NCBI RefSeq assembly: GCF_003286645.3
Contig: NZ_CP127382.2
Coordinates: 2,023,454 to 2,087,453 of the forward strand
Direction of reading: 5' to 3'
DNA: 64,000 nucleotides
From: Aerococcus tenax
Lineage (GTDB): Bacteria > Bacillota > Bacilli > Lactobacillales > Aerococcaceae
Shown: one piece after another, positions 52,120 to 60,975 of the stretch
How positions within the stretch are numbered: the first letter of the stretch is position 1
Layout: each line of letters begins with the position of its first letter
Notes under the pieces: model-generated
The model's input: the letters and a program-made list of their open reading frames with translations, nothing else
What the model was told of the DNA's origin: nothing
Database searches by the model: none
Made by a program: the position numbers and the translations under genes

Positions 52120-53046
52120 CTAGGACTTATTTTTTCTTAAATCAGATACAAGACTACGATTCATTGAAAGAACAACTTCTCTAAATTTCTGAATGACATC
52201 TAATTCAAGTACTGAACTATTCCAAATGAGATAAATATCTCGCGATAAATAAAGATCTTTTAATGGAATTTTTACTACTTGATATGAAGAAAGATCAAGA
52301 TGAGCCGGAATAAATGCCACGCCAATTCTTGCCGCAACCAAACCTAAAATACTGGTTTCATCTTTAACATAAAAATTTGACCGAGTATTTTCAGCGAAAG
52401 TTTGGTGAAGATAAGCTTCACTGAGAATTTCACAAAAGTCAGAATGAGTCTCATAGTTAATCACATGTTCATGCTTTAAGTCTTCAAAACTAACACTTGC
52501 TCGTTTAGAAAAATCATGATTAGGATGTACAGCTAGTGCGAAATCTTCTTGAAATAATTTAAAATAATCCACATTCTTTAAATTAATTTCTTCTTTATTA
52601 TAGAAACCACAAAAGCCTAGTGATAAATCACCATTATCAATTAATTCTAATATAGTTGACGAATGATATTCAGCCAAGTGAACATGAACAGCAGGATACT
52701 TTCGATAAAACTGCTTGAGTAGTTGAGGTAAATAAACTGGTATGAGTGAAGAAATACTTCCTATGAATAAACTTCCTTGAGTCAAATTAGCAATACTTTT
52801 TATCTCTTCTTCAGCCTTACCCAATTCAGCTAATGCCCTAGTTGCATATCTATAGTAAATTTTACCTAAGCGACTGAGTTCAAGTCGTCTACCTCTACGA
52901 ACGATCAAAGAAACCCCTATATTTTCCTCGAGTTTAGTAATAGCTTTACTGATAGTGGAACTATCAACATTTAATATTTCTGATGCCCGACTGATACTTA
53001 GATATCTAGCAACATAAACAAAATAAATGAGATGGTCTAAATTCAT
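52120..53046 (-). CDS. LysR-family transcriptional regulator
   Basis: A 308-residue regulator. The N-terminal winged HTH (LDHLIYFVYVARYLSISRASEILNVDSSTISKAITKLEENIGVSL, in part SISRASEILNVDSSTISKA) is followed by a two-lobed effector domain. It is divergent from the nitronate-monooxygenase-like gene, so that gene and the PPOX-like gene are its likely targets, as usual for LysR proteins. The effector is unknown. The start ATG 53046 has AAAGGGG upstream; an ATG one codon earlier is equivalent. Confidence 0.9.
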   Translation of the reverse strand: MNLDHLIYFVYVARYLSISRASEILNVDSSTISKAITKLEENIGVSLIVRRGRRLELSRLGKIYYRYATRALAELGKAEEEIKSIANLTQGSLFIGSISSLIPVYLPQLLKQFYRKYPAVHVHLAEYHSSTILELIDNGDLSLGFCGFYNKEEINLKNVDYFKLFQEDFALAVHPNHDFSKRASVSFEDLKHEHVINYETHSDFCEILSEAYLHQTFAENTRSNFYVKDETSILGLVAARIGVAFIPAHLDLSSYQVVKIPLKDLYLSRDIYLIWNSSVLELDVIQKFREVVLSMNRSLVSDLRKNKS

Positions 53047-53102
53047 CACTCAATCCCCTTTTTGTCATTTTCACTTCAAGAATATCTTGAAGAATCTCCA
53101 AA

Positions 53103-53116
53103 TGAAAGCGCTATGA
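53103..53116. promoter_or_regulatory. Candidate CcpA cre box in the LysR / flavoprotein divergent region
   Basis: TGAAAGCGCTATGA matches TGWAARCGYTWWCW at 13 of 14 positions and lies 55 nt before the nitronate-monooxygenase-like start. Confidence 0.45.
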
Positions 53117-53170
53117 ATCCTATTATACTATATCCAGATTATATAAGTTTTAGATTTGGAGGAAAAAACA

Positions 53171-54115
53171 ATGACTAATCGTATAGTAGAGATTTTAGAG
53201 ATTGACTATCCCATTATCCAAGGTCCTATGGCCTTAATCTCAGAATCAAGTTTAGCGGCTGCCGTATCGAATGCTGGAGGGTTAGGATCCTTATGTGCAT
53301 CACTACCCAATGACCATGATTATGAGATTAAAGAGACCAAAAAACTAACCGATAAACCCTTTGCCCTAAATGTCTTCCTACCTGACGAGGACTTTCCTGA
53401 AAGTAATTCAGCCTATGACCTAGTCGACCTCGCCTTTTCTTTAGGGGTTAAAAATTATATCTGTGTGGGAAGAAAGCCCGCTCCAAAGTTCATGCAATCT
53501 ATTAAAGACCGTGGTGGAGTTATTATTTATCGAGAACCTGAACCTACCGTAGAGGGCGCTAAGGCAGCGGAAGCCGCAGGTGCAGATATTATAGTAGCAA
53601 CAAGTTTTGATGAAGGTGGAGGTATTCCTTACCAAGAATATGGTTCTTTTTCAATCATTCCTCTGATTGTTGATGCCGTCGATGTGCCAGTTATGGCGGC
53701 TGGTTCTATCTTTGATAGTCGTACAATCAACGCAGCCTTTGCCTTAGGAGCAGAAGGTGTCTACGTTGGATCACGCTTCCTTATTGCTAGTGAATCTAAG
53801 GTCCATCCTAAAGCTAAAGAAGCTATCATTAAGGCGAAATCAACTGACTTAGTCAATATAGACATGATTCCGTCCGTGTATCGTTCGGTACCGACTAAAT
53901 TAGCCGTAAAAGCTGCTGAATTAACCGCTAATGGTGGAAGTAAGGAAGAAGTTGCTCAATTACTAGACTACAACTGGGAAGCTATTAAACGAGGTATGAT
54001 TGATGGCGACTTAGACAACGGCATTGTCAGCGTCAGTCTAGCTGTTGACCAGTTACAAACAGTCGAAGATGCTGCAACTATTATTCAAAACATGTTTCAA
54101 TCAGTTAATTATTAA
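53171..54115 (+). CDS. Nitronate monooxygenase/FabK-like FMN protein lacking the usual active-site His
   Basis: A 314-residue TIM-barrel flavoprotein. PIIQGPMALISESSLAAAVSNAGGLGSL, in part YPIIQGPMA and SNAGGLGSL, and the VMAAGSIFDSRTINAAFALGAEGVYVGSRFL region, in part ALGAEGVYVGSRF, are typical of the 2-nitropropane dioxygenase / enoyl-reductase FabK family. In most members the barrel carries EAGGH; here the same place reads DEGGGIPY, so the histidine is replaced by Ile. The reaction is therefore uncertain. The start at 53171 has GGAGG 8 nt upstream. It forms an operon with the PPOX-like gene 15 nt downstream. Confidence 0.82.
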   Translation: MTNRIVEILEIDYPIIQGPMALISESSLAAAVSNAGGLGSLCASLPNDHDYEIKETKKLTDKPFALNVFLPDEDFPESNSAYDLVDLAFSLGVKNYICVGRKPAPKFMQSIKDRGGVIIYREPEPTVEGAKAAEAAGADIIVATSFDEGGGIPYQEYGSFSIIPLIVDAVDVPVMAAGSIFDSRTINAAFALGAEGVYVGSRFLIASESKVHPKAKEAIIKAKSTDLVNIDMIPSVYRSVPTKLAVKAAELTANGGSKEEVAQLLDYNWEAIKRGMIDGDLDNGIVSVSLAVDQLQTVEDAATIIQNMFQSVNY

Positions 54116-54130
54116 AGGAGAGAAATAATA

Positions 54131-54550
54131 ATGGAATTAGGCCAATTTTATCGTTTACTACAAGATGACATCACTTCTTTAGTTGTGTCCACCCATGATG
54201 GAGACCAACTCGCTTCACGGATAATGAATGTGTGGCTAGCAGATGAGAGTGGGATTTACCTCACCTCAAGCCCTGATTCAGAAGTTAGTCAACAATTAAA
54301 AGATAATTCAGAAGTTGCTTTAACTGGCTTTATTATGCAACCAGAAAAAGTAGTCGTTGCCCGTGTTCTTGGCCAAGCTGAGACCTTAACCCGTGAAGAA
54401 CTACAAGCAGCTTTTAGTAACAGTTCCTTTGTGGATGAAAGTATTTTAGATAATGAAATTAATCAAGGTCGTATTGGTTTCGTGATTCGTTCTGGTAAGG
54501 CTGATTACTTAGATATGGTTCAAGGGACGAAAGAAAGCTGGAAATTTTAA
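54131..54550 (+). CDS. Pyridoxamine 5'-phosphate oxidase-family flavin-binding protein
   Basis: A 139-residue split-barrel protein starting MELGQFYRLLQDDITSLVVS. The region IMNVWLADESGIYLTSSPDSEVSQQLKDNSEVALTGF, in part GIYLTSSPDSE, is the usual PPOX-fold core with FMN contacts. The exact reaction is unknown. It is co-transcribed with the preceding FMN protein and ends at a terminator. GGAGAG precedes the ATG. Confidence 0.75.
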   Translation: MELGQFYRLLQDDITSLVVSTHDGDQLASRIMNVWLADESGIYLTSSPDSEVSQQLKDNSEVALTGFIMQPEKVVVARVLGQAETLTREELQAAFSNSSFVDESILDNEINQGRIGFVIRSGKADYLDMVQGTKESWKF

Positions 54551-54566
54551 TATATAAGATAATAAT

Positions 54567-54600
54567 GCCCTAAAGTAGAATGCAGACTTTAGGGCACTTT
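54567..54600 (+). terminator. Terminator after the PPOX-family gene
   Basis: GCCCTAAAGT (54567-54576) pairs with ACTTTAGGGC (54586-54595), followed by ACTTTTTTC. Confidence 0.88.
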
Positions 54601-54629
54601 TTTCTATACAAAAGAATTCTCCATAAAAA

Positions 54630-54657
54630 AACTCCAGCGCCATCAGACACTGGAGTT
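54630..54657 (-). terminator. Terminator after jag
   Basis: AACTCCAG pairs with CTGGAGTT; the minus-strand continuation is TTTTTTAT. Confidence 0.8.
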
Positions 54658-54672
54658 CTTCTTACCATATCA

Positions 54673-55632
54673 CTAGTCCTTATAGGATACGACCATATAG
54701 CGATGAGGATCGCGGCCTTGGGACTGGGTTTTAATATGACTGTATTTGGATAGGCAGCGATGAATAATCTTCCGTTCACGCGCTGGCAAGGGACTCAAGG
54801 TGACATCTTCACGTTCCACGGTCACTTGGTCAGCGGTTCTTTCCGCCAATTTTTCCAAGGTTTGCTCACGACGTTCCCGGTAGTCACCCACATTCACTTC
54901 AACAGCGACGCGTTTACGGACATGGGAATGGGTGAGAATCTGAGCCAGGGTTTCTAAAGAATTGATAATCTTACCATGCTTACCAATCACTAAGCCCGGT
55001 TTATCCGTATTAATATGGAAGATAATTAAGTCATCCATATCTTCAACATCAATAGTCACATCCACCAGGTAGGCTTCCATGACATCGATGAGGTAGTGGG
55101 CCACATCTTCAACGCCCCAGTCGAAAGGATAAGAAGAGTCTTCTACTTCTTCCTCATCTTCTTCATAGTCTGCGTCTTGGGACTGGCTGTCAGTTTCTGC
55201 GTAGTCATCGGCTACTGGAGCACTAGCGACTTCGCTGGCTGGCTCACTTTGACTTTCCACTGGCTCTAATTCAGCGCTGTCACTGCTTGATTCACTAGTC
55301 GCTTGGCTGGCAGCACTTTGGCTATCATCGAGCGCTTCAACCACAGCCGCTTCTTCGACCACTTCACTCGTGGCCGGCTCTGTATCAGCTGCTGGGTCAG
55401 TGACTGTTTCTGCTTCAACAGCGACTTCAGCCACAATCTCATCAACACTGGGTTCATCATCCGCTAGGCTGACTTGAATAATGGCTGGTTGGCTACCAAA
55501 ACCAAAGAAACCTTTTTTAGGCTCTTGGAGGACTTTGACATCTTCCATCGGGATGTCACTGACTTGGAGCCCTTCTTTAGCTACTGCGATCGCCTCTTCA
55601 ACGCTGGCGCCTTGATAAGTTTCTAATTTCAT
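54673..55632 (-). CDS. jag: RNA-binding protein Jag (KhpB, SpoIIIJ-associated)
   Basis: A 319-residue protein. The Jag_N domain (about 1-55, ending PKKGFFGFGSQPA) is followed by a 100-residue acidic, Ser/Ala/Glu-rich linker (about 60-165). A KH domain contains KPGLVIGKHGKIINSLETL, in part VIGKHGKIINSLETL, and a C-terminal R3H domain contains REDVTLSPLPARERKIIHRCL, in part PLPARERKIIH. It binds RNA with KhpA and affects elongasome and cell division in related cocci. The long linker lengthens it beyond the Bacillus protein but is normal for streptococci. It follows yidC by 15 nt. Confidence 0.94.
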   Translation of the reverse strand: MKLETYQGASVEEAIAVAKEGLQVSDIPMEDVKVLQEPKKGFFGFGSQPAIIQVSLADDEPSVDEIVAEVAVEAETVTDPAADTEPATSEVVEEAAVVEALDDSQSAASQATSESSSDSAELEPVESQSEPASEVASAPVADDYAETDSQSQDADYEEDEEEVEDSSYPFDWGVEDVAHYLIDVMEAYLVDVTIDVEDMDDLIIFHINTDKPGLVIGKHGKIINSLETLAQILTHSHVRKRVAVEVNVGDYRERREQTLEKLAERTADQVTVEREDVTLSPLPARERKIIHRCLSKYSHIKTQSQGRDPHRYMVVSYKD

Positions 55633-55647
55633 ATTTGATGCTCCTTA

Positions 55648-56499
55648 TTACTTACGCTTTTTACCTCGTGGATTGCAACGGGCTTTCTCTAAGCGCCGTT
55701 CCAAATCCCTTTCCTTGGCCTCTTCTTCGTGGCGGGCCCTTTGTTTTTGATAAGGGTTGTTGATCAATAGGGTTTGGCCAATGGTAAAGACATTGGCAGT
55801 TGCCATGTATAAGGCCAAAGCACTCGGTAAGTTCATCATAACAAAGAAAATAAAGACAGGCATAACGTATTGCATGGCTGTCATTGAACCTGACTTAATC
55901 CCCGAAGCGATCTGACTGAGGTGGGTCGAATACCAAATCGATACCGCAGCAATAATCGGTAAAATAAAGTAAGGATCTGGCTTCCCTAATTCCATCCATA
56001 AGAAATGCCCATTGGTTAAGGCTTCAGTCCGACTGATGGCTTGGTAGAGGGCCGTCAAAATTGGAAGTTGGATGAGTAAGGGGAGACAGCCAGCAAATTG
56101 GTTGGTATCATACTTCTCTTGCAGTTTGGCGGTCTCTTCTTGGAGTTTTTGTTGGGTTTCCGCATCACGGGAAGCATACTTTTCTTGCAAGGCCCGAAGT
56201 TCAGGCTGCATCTTTTGCATCTTCTCCGTGTTCTTCATTTGTAAGTGATAGAGCGGGGTTAAGAGGAGGCGGGCCAAGATGGTGAAGACAATAATCCCCA
56301 TCCCGTAACTATTACCAAAGACTCCTGATAACCAAATGATGATTTGCGATAGCATGTAGAGCAAACGGTCCCAAAAGCCCGTGGAATCGGCTGTAATCGG
56401 CTCCATACCGCCGGCTCTGGCGCACCCACTCAGAACCAGGACCCCAACTAAGAGCATCCCCAGAACTAGCAGGTGTTTTTTATTTTGTTTAATTTTCAC
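55648..56499 (-). CDS. yidC: Membrane protein insertase YidC (lipoprotein type)
   Basis: A 283-residue YidC1/OxaA-type insertase. The signal peptide ends with LSGC. The 60KD_IMP domain has YGMGIIVFTILARLLLTPLYH, in part FTILARLLLTPLY, with the hydrophilic-groove Arg, then the cytoplasmic coiled loop (KMQPELRALQEKYASRDAETQQKL) and FAGCLPLLIQLPILTALYQAI, in part GCLPLLIQLPI. The C-terminal tail is short and basic. It inserts membrane proteins alone or with SecYEG. The gene overlaps rnpA by 11 nt. Confidence 0.95.
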   Translation of the reverse strand: MKIKQNKKHLLVLGMLLVGVLVLSGCARAGGMEPITADSTGFWDRLLYMLSQIIIWLSGVFGNSYGMGIIVFTILARLLLTPLYHLQMKNTEKMQKMQPELRALQEKYASRDAETQQKLQEETAKLQEKYDTNQFAGCLPLLIQLPILTALYQAISRTEALTNGHFLWMELGKPDPYFILPIIAAVSIWYSTHLSQIASGIKSGSMTAMQYVMPVFIFFVMMNLPSALALYMATANVFTIGQTLLINNPYQKQRARHEEEAKERDLERRLEKARCNPRGKKRK

Positions 56500-56875
56500 T
56501 TTCTGCCCTCTCGTTTCTTTCTACTGGCCTAGACGGGTCAGTGTGGAAGAGGCCCTGTAAGCGCATGACGTGGATCAAACTGGACTTGACCTGGTCTTGG
56601 CTCATCGCCTTGGTTGGCTTACGGGCAATGATAATAAAGTCGACATTGCTTTTAATATAGGGTTTTAACTCGGTCAGCGCCTGGCGGATTAACCGTTTCA
56701 CCCGGTTGCGGGTCACCGCATTGCCGATCTTTTTTCCCACAGAGAGTCCAACCCGAAAATGTTTTTGCTCTTTTTCGATGGAGTAGACTACAAATTGCCG
56801 ATTTGCCTTGCTGTCTCCTTGATGGAAAACCAAGCTAAAATCTTTTTCTGACTTGACTCGGTAGCTCTTGCGCAT
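56489..56875 (-). CDS. rnpA: Ribonuclease P protein component
   Basis: A 128-residue basic protein starting MRKSYRVKSEKDFSLVFHQG. The RNR motif region GNAVTRNRVKRLIRQAL is conserved, which binds RNase P RNA, along with GLSVGKKIG. It helps the ribozyme process pre-tRNA 5' ends. It is separated from rpmH by a short attenuating terminator hairpin and overlaps yidC. Confidence 0.96.
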   Translation of the reverse strand: MRKSYRVKSEKDFSLVFHQGDSKANRQFVVYSIEKEQKHFRVGLSVGKKIGNAVTRNRVKRLIRQALTELKPYIKSNVDFIIIARKPTKAMSQDQVKSSLIHVMRLQGLFHTDPSRPVERNERAESEN

Positions 56876-56899
56876 TGTATTCCCTCCTCGACACTAAAT

Positions 56900-56928
56900 A
56901 AAAAAAGACCACAGCGCTTTGTGGTCTT
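56900..56928 (-). terminator. Attenuator-like terminator between rpmH and rnpA, overlapping the rpmH stop
   Basis: AAGACCACA (56905-56913) pairs with TGTGGTCTT (56920-56928); on the minus strand it is followed by TTTTTTATT. The stem includes two bases of the rpmH stop codon (56927-56929), so terminating ribosomes could open it. Confidence 0.85.
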
Positions 56929-57061
56929 ATGCTGAAAGTCGTTTTCTGCCTTTTTGACGACGACGCGCTAAAACGTGACGACCATTTTTTGTACTCATAC
57001 GGTTGCGGAAGCCATGTTTCTTTTGACGACGACGTTTATTTGGTTGATAAGTTCTCTTCAT
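56927..57061 (-). CDS. rpmH: 50S ribosomal protein L34
   Basis: A 44-residue very basic protein, [19 protein letters not shown] then [20 protein letters not shown] and KRLSA, a canonical L34. It is shorter than common ORF cut-offs. AGGAGG lies 8 nt before the ATG and a good sigma-A promoter lies at 57115-57143. It heads the rpmH-rnpA-yidC-jag set that marks the origin region. Confidence 0.98.
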   Translation of the reverse strand: MKRTYQPNKRRRQKKHGFRNRMSTKNGRHVLARRRQKGRKRLSA

Positions 57062-57114
57062 GAATGACACCTCCTATGATTTGGGAATGGTTATATCTAA
57101 TAACAATCTTTCAC

Positions 57115-57143
57115 ATTATACCGAACAACTGAAATAAGATCAA
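57115..57143 (-). promoter_or_regulatory. Sigma-A promoter of rpmH
   Basis: On the minus strand TTGATC (57138-57143), 17 bp, TATAAT (57115-57120). Transcription starts about 50 nt before rpmH. Confidence 0.82.
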
Positions 57144-57315
57144 TAGAAATCTAAAAAAAAATCCACCAACTGACTCATCTTTTTCTAAAAAACACATCCT
57201 CCCCAGCAGTCTTATAAAAACTGTTTCTAGTCGACTAATAATTAATAGTTTCTTCTTATTAATTAAGTCCAACCTTTGCGAAATGGCCTAAGGATCAGTA
57301 TAATAAAAGTGAAAA

Positions 57316-57329
57316 AGAAAGCGCTTACT
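57316..57329. promoter_or_regulatory. Candidate CcpA cre box upstream of the 2-oxoacid dehydrogenase operon
   Basis: AGAAAGCGCTTACT matches TGWAARCGYTWWCW at 13 of 14 positions, about 105 nt before the E3 start. The rest of 57144-57433 is AT-rich and shows no gene. Confidence 0.45.
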
Positions 57330-57433
57330 TACTATAGATCCATATCTTTTCGTCTCTTTTTATTTTCAAGTGAATAAACCGTAAACAAAGCTAATTATTC
57401 CAGTCAGATGTATAGAAAGAAAGGTGACGGTTG

Positions 57434-58846
57434 ATGATCAATACAGATTTAGTCGTACTCGGTGGCGGACCCGCCGGCTATGTTGCTGCTATCCAGGCAG
57501 CCAAACTCGGCTTAGAGGTTTATTTAATCGAAGAGGATAAAGTCGGGGGAACCTGTTTAAACCGGGGCTGTATCCCTACCAAGGCCCTCTTACAAGCCGC
57601 CCATGTTAAAGACACGATCGACCAGGCCCAGGCCTTTGGGATTGAAAGTAGCGGCCAGTCCCAGGTAAAGATGGAAAAAGTCCAGTCCTATAAAAATGCC
57701 GTAGTCAAACAATTAGTAACTGGGGTGGAAGGCTTAGTCAAGAAAAACAAGGTCCACCTCCTAAAGGGGCACGGGGCAGTTTTAGGGCCTTCGATCTTCT
57801 CTCCCAATTCGGGCGCCATTGCAGTAAGCCCGAATGATCCCAAGGAAGAAGAAAGTATTATCGTTCCCAAAAACGTCATTATTGCTAGCGGGTCGCGGAA
57901 CAAAAATCTGCCTAACATTAGCATTGATGAGGAATATATCCTCTCCTCCACCGGCCTCTTAGAAATAGAAAAAATTCCTGAATCCATCGCCATTATTGGT
58001 GGCGGAGTCATTGGAGTAGAATTTGCCTCCTTCCTCGCTCGGATGGGAAGCCAAGTCACCATTATCGAATACCTGGACCGGCTCTTAGCCAATGAAGGTA
58101 AAAACATTTCCCAAGCCCTGGCCAAAAGCTTTAAAAAACAAGGCATCTCCCTCAAACTCAGCTGCCAAGTCGACCAAGCCCAGGTCAAGGACGGCCAAGT
58201 CCTGGTCTCCATGAACCAAGGTCAAGACCAGGAAGTCTTTGACAAGATTTTGGTGGCTGTTGGTCGCGAACCTAACATTGATAACATTGGTCTTCATAAT
58301 ACCTCCATTAAATACGATAAAAAGGGGATTAAGGTCAACCAGCACTTCCAAACCAAGGAAGGCCATATCTATGCCATTGGGGACGCCATTAATACCCTGC
58401 AACTGGCCCATGTAGCTATGGCGGAAGCCAAGTGTGCCGTTGACCATATCGTCAACAAGACCAGTGACCCGCTCAACTACACCATGTTACCACGCTGTGT
58501 CTATAGCTCTCCGGAAATTGCCAGCGTAGGTTATAACCAAGACAACCTCCCCGAAGACGTTGAAGCCAAGGTGGGCCACTTCCCCCTAGCAGGTAACGGC
58601 AAGGCCTTGATCGAGAAAGCCAGTGACGGTTTTATTGAAGTCATCCGTGACCAAGCCACGGACGACTTACTGGGCATCACGATTTTTGGCCCCCATGCCT
58701 CCGAAATGATCAGTGAAGGCAGCTTGGGACTCTATCTCAATGCCGCCAATGAGGAAGTCGCCACCACCGTCCATCCTCACCCGAGCTTCTCAGAAGCCCT
58801 CCAAGAAGCCGCTTTAGACGCTATGGAAATGGCCATTCACAAGTAA
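57434..58846 (+). CDS. lpdA: Dihydrolipoyl dehydrogenase (E3 of the 2-oxoacid dehydrogenase)
   Basis: A 470-residue FAD/NAD disulfide oxidoreductase. FAD motif VVLGGGPAGYVAAIQAAKLG, in part GGGPAGYVAA; redox disulfide Cys41-Cys46 in GGTCLNRGCIPTK; NAD-binding IAIIGGGVIGVEFASF; C-terminal active-site HPHPSFSEAL with His and Glu. It reoxidises dihydrolipoamide on the E2 core with NAD+. It is the first gene of the operon, which is not the usual order (E3 is often last). The start at 57434 has GAAAGGTGA upstream; TTG 57431 is in frame but less likely. Confidence 0.95.
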   Translation: MINTDLVVLGGGPAGYVAAIQAAKLGLEVYLIEEDKVGGTCLNRGCIPTKALLQAAHVKDTIDQAQAFGIESSGQSQVKMEKVQSYKNAVVKQLVTGVEGLVKKNKVHLLKGHGAVLGPSIFSPNSGAIAVSPNDPKEEESIIVPKNVIIASGSRNKNLPNISIDEEYILSSTGLLEIEKIPESIAIIGGGVIGVEFASFLARMGSQVTIIEYLDRLLANEGKNISQALAKSFKKQGISLKLSCQVDQAQVKDGQVLVSMNQGQDQEVFDKILVAVGREPNIDNIGLHNTSIKYDKKGIKVNQHFQTKEGHIYAIGDAINTLQLAHVAMAEAKCAVDHIVNKTSDPLNYTMLPRCVYSSPEIASVGYNQDNLPEDVEAKVGHFPLAGNGKALIEKASDGFIEVIRDQATDDLLGITIFGPHASEMISEGSLGLYLNAANEEVATTVHPHPSFSEALQEAALDAMEMAIHK

Positions 58847-58922
58847 ATTACAGTCACAAAGGATGTAGTAGTTCTAAAAATTAATTTGTCACAATTAGTA
58901 AGTAGAAAGTGAGTTGACTATC

Positions 58923-59909
58923 ATGGAAAAATTAGCAAGTACTGGTCTAAGTAAAGAAGCCATTATCGAGGCTTATAAACATGTGGTCCGTAGCCGTTTA
59001 CTCGATGAGCGGATTTGGCAATTGACTCGGATTGGTAAGACCTCCTTTAATATTTCTGGTCAAGGACATGAAGTCGGCCTAGTGGCTATGGCTTTAGCCT
59101 TTGACCATGACAAGGACTTCTTCCTGCCTTACTACCGGGACATGACCGCCTGCATGGTGTGGGGCATGTCCTGTACCGATGTTCTCCTCGCCACCTTTGG
59201 TAAGGATGCTGACCCCAACTCCCACGGCCGGCAGATGCCTAACCACTTCGGTTCCAAAGAACACAATATTGTCAGCCACTCCTCCCCAGTGTCCACCCAA
59301 TACCCTGTGGCTGCGGGTGTCGCCCTAGCCAACAAACTGGATGGGTCTGACAGCATTTCCCTAACCACAACTGGTGAAGGCTCCTTTAACCAAGGGGAAT
59401 GTGCTGAAGCCATGAACATCAGCGGGGTTATGCAACTCCCTGTTATCTTCGTGGTGGAAAATAACGGCTATGCCATCTCCGTTCCTGCCAAACACCAATA
59501 CCATGCCGAATCCTTAGCCCTAAGAGGCCCTGGCTATGGTTTTGAAGGCGAACGCGTGGACGGCTTTGACTTTGCCCAAAGCTATAAAGCCTTCAAAAAA
59601 GCCGTGGAAAAGGTCCGCCAAGGCGGTGGCCCACATTTAATTGAACTCATGGTCACCCGTTTAACCAGTCACTCCTCCGATGACGACCAAACGGTTTACC
59701 GGTCTCCTGAAGAACTGGAAGAAGTGAAAGCCAACGACCCGATTAAGAAATTTAAAGCACAACTTATCGAGGAAGGCTACCTGACTGAAGCAGAAAACGA
59801 AAAAATCTACCAAGAACTTCAAGCGGAAGTCGACCAAGCCACTGATGAAGCGGAAGCCAGCCCTGATCCAACGCCAGAATCACTCTATGAACAAGTCTAT
59901 GCCGACTAA
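58923..59909 (+). CDS. 2-oxoacid dehydrogenase E1 component, alpha subunit (branched-chain type)
   Basis: A 328-residue thiamine-diphosphate enzyme subunit. The ThDP motif is GEGSFNQGECAEAMNISGVMQLPVIFVVENNGYAIS, in part TGEGSFNQGE and VENNGYAIS. HGRQMPNHFGSKEHNIVSHSSPVSTQYP, in part PVSTQYPVAAG, and the phosphorylation-loop-like RLTSHSSDDDQTVYR (in part TSHSSDDD) resemble branched-chain (BkdAA) more than pyruvate E1. It decarboxylates the 2-oxo acid with the beta subunit. The start is ATG 58923; AAAGTGAG lies 9 nt upstream. Confidence 0.88.
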   Translation: MEKLASTGLSKEAIIEAYKHVVRSRLLDERIWQLTRIGKTSFNISGQGHEVGLVAMALAFDHDKDFFLPYYRDMTACMVWGMSCTDVLLATFGKDADPNSHGRQMPNHFGSKEHNIVSHSSPVSTQYPVAAGVALANKLDGSDSISLTTTGEGSFNQGECAEAMNISGVMQLPVIFVVENNGYAISVPAKHQYHAESLALRGPGYGFEGERVDGFDFAQSYKAFKKAVEKVRQGGGPHLIELMVTRLTSHSSDDDQTVYRSPEELEEVKANDPIKKFKAQLIEEGYLTEAENEKIYQELQAEVDQATDEAEASPDPTPESLYEQVYAD

Positions 59910-59942
59910 TTTCTCCATATAATAGGAAAGGAATGACTCAAG

Positions 59943-60932
59943 ATGACAGAAATAACTTACTTAGAGGCCTTGAACCAAGGTATTGATGAAGAAATGGCCC
60001 GCGACGATAAGGTCCTCATCTTTGGTGAAGACGTCGGCGGGGAAAAAGGTGGGGTTTTTGGTGTCTCCAAAGGCCTAGCCGCTAAATACGGGGATGACCG
60101 GGTCTTCTCCAGTCCCCTCACCGAAATTGCTATTGCTGGTTTAACTGTGGGCTTAGGCGTTAAAGGCTACCGGGCTATTGGTGAATTCCAATTTGCCGAC
60201 TATATCCTCCCAGCTGTTAACCAAATTAACTCCGAAGCCGCTAGAATGCGTTACCGGACCAAGGGCGACTGGACCAACCCGATCGTCTTTAGAGCACCTT
60301 ATGGGGCTGGGGTTCGCGGTGGTTTCTACCATTCTCAAACCACCGATAAGGTCTTTGCTGGTCAACCAGGCCTTCGCATTGTCACGCCATCCACTGTCTA
60401 TGACGCTAAGGGCATGATCAAGGCCGCTATCCGCTCTGATGACCCCGTCCTCTTCTATGAACACAAACGCCTCTACCGGCTCTTAAAAGATGAAATTCCT
60501 AGTGAAGACTATACCGTTCCTTTAGACAAGGCCAATGTCCTCCGTCAAGGGGACGATATTACTGTGATTGCCTACGGGATTGTCCTCCAATACGCCCTTA
60601 AAGCCGCTGAACGCTTAAGTGAAGAAGAAGGCATTGAATGTGAAGTCGTTGATGTGAGAAGTCTCTACCCACTAGATAAAGACACCCTGGTGGAAGCGGC
60701 TAAGAAAACCGGTAAGGTCCTCTTGGTTACTGAAGACAACAAGGAAGGCGCCATTATGAGTGAAATCGCCGCCATTATCGCTGAAGAAGCCCTCTTCGAC
60801 TTGGATGCGCCCATCCGCCGTCTAGCTGGTCCGGATGTGCCTACTGTGGGCTATGCCCTCAACTTAGAACGTGAATTCTTAGTCGATGAGGACAAGGTCT
60901 ACGAAGCCATGAAAGAGCTCGCTGAATTCTAA
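59943..60932 (+). CDS. 2-oxoacid dehydrogenase E1 component, beta subunit
   Basis: A 329-residue transketolase-like protein. It starts MTEITYLEALNQGIDEEMARD and has the VLIFGEDVGGEKGGVFGVSKGL, in part GEDVGGEKGGVFG, and EFQFADYILPAVNQI motifs, then FRAPYGAGVRGGFYHSQ. It completes the E1 heterotetramer. The gene follows E1 alpha by 33 nt with AAAGGA upstream. Confidence 0.92.
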   Translation: MTEITYLEALNQGIDEEMARDDKVLIFGEDVGGEKGGVFGVSKGLAAKYGDDRVFSSPLTEIAIAGLTVGLGVKGYRAIGEFQFADYILPAVNQINSEAARMRYRTKGDWTNPIVFRAPYGAGVRGGFYHSQTTDKVFAGQPGLRIVTPSTVYDAKGMIKAAIRSDDPVLFYEHKRLYRLLKDEIPSEDYTVPLDKANVLRQGDDITVIAYGIVLQYALKAAERLSEEEGIECEVVDVRSLYPLDKDTLVEAAKKTGKVLLVTEDNKEGAIMSEIAAIIAEEALFDLDAPIRRLAGPDVPTVGYALNLEREFLVDEDKVYEAMKELAEF

Positions 60933-60975
60933 CCATAGCTAAGACTTGTCATCAAGCAGAAGGGAGCTTAAACTA

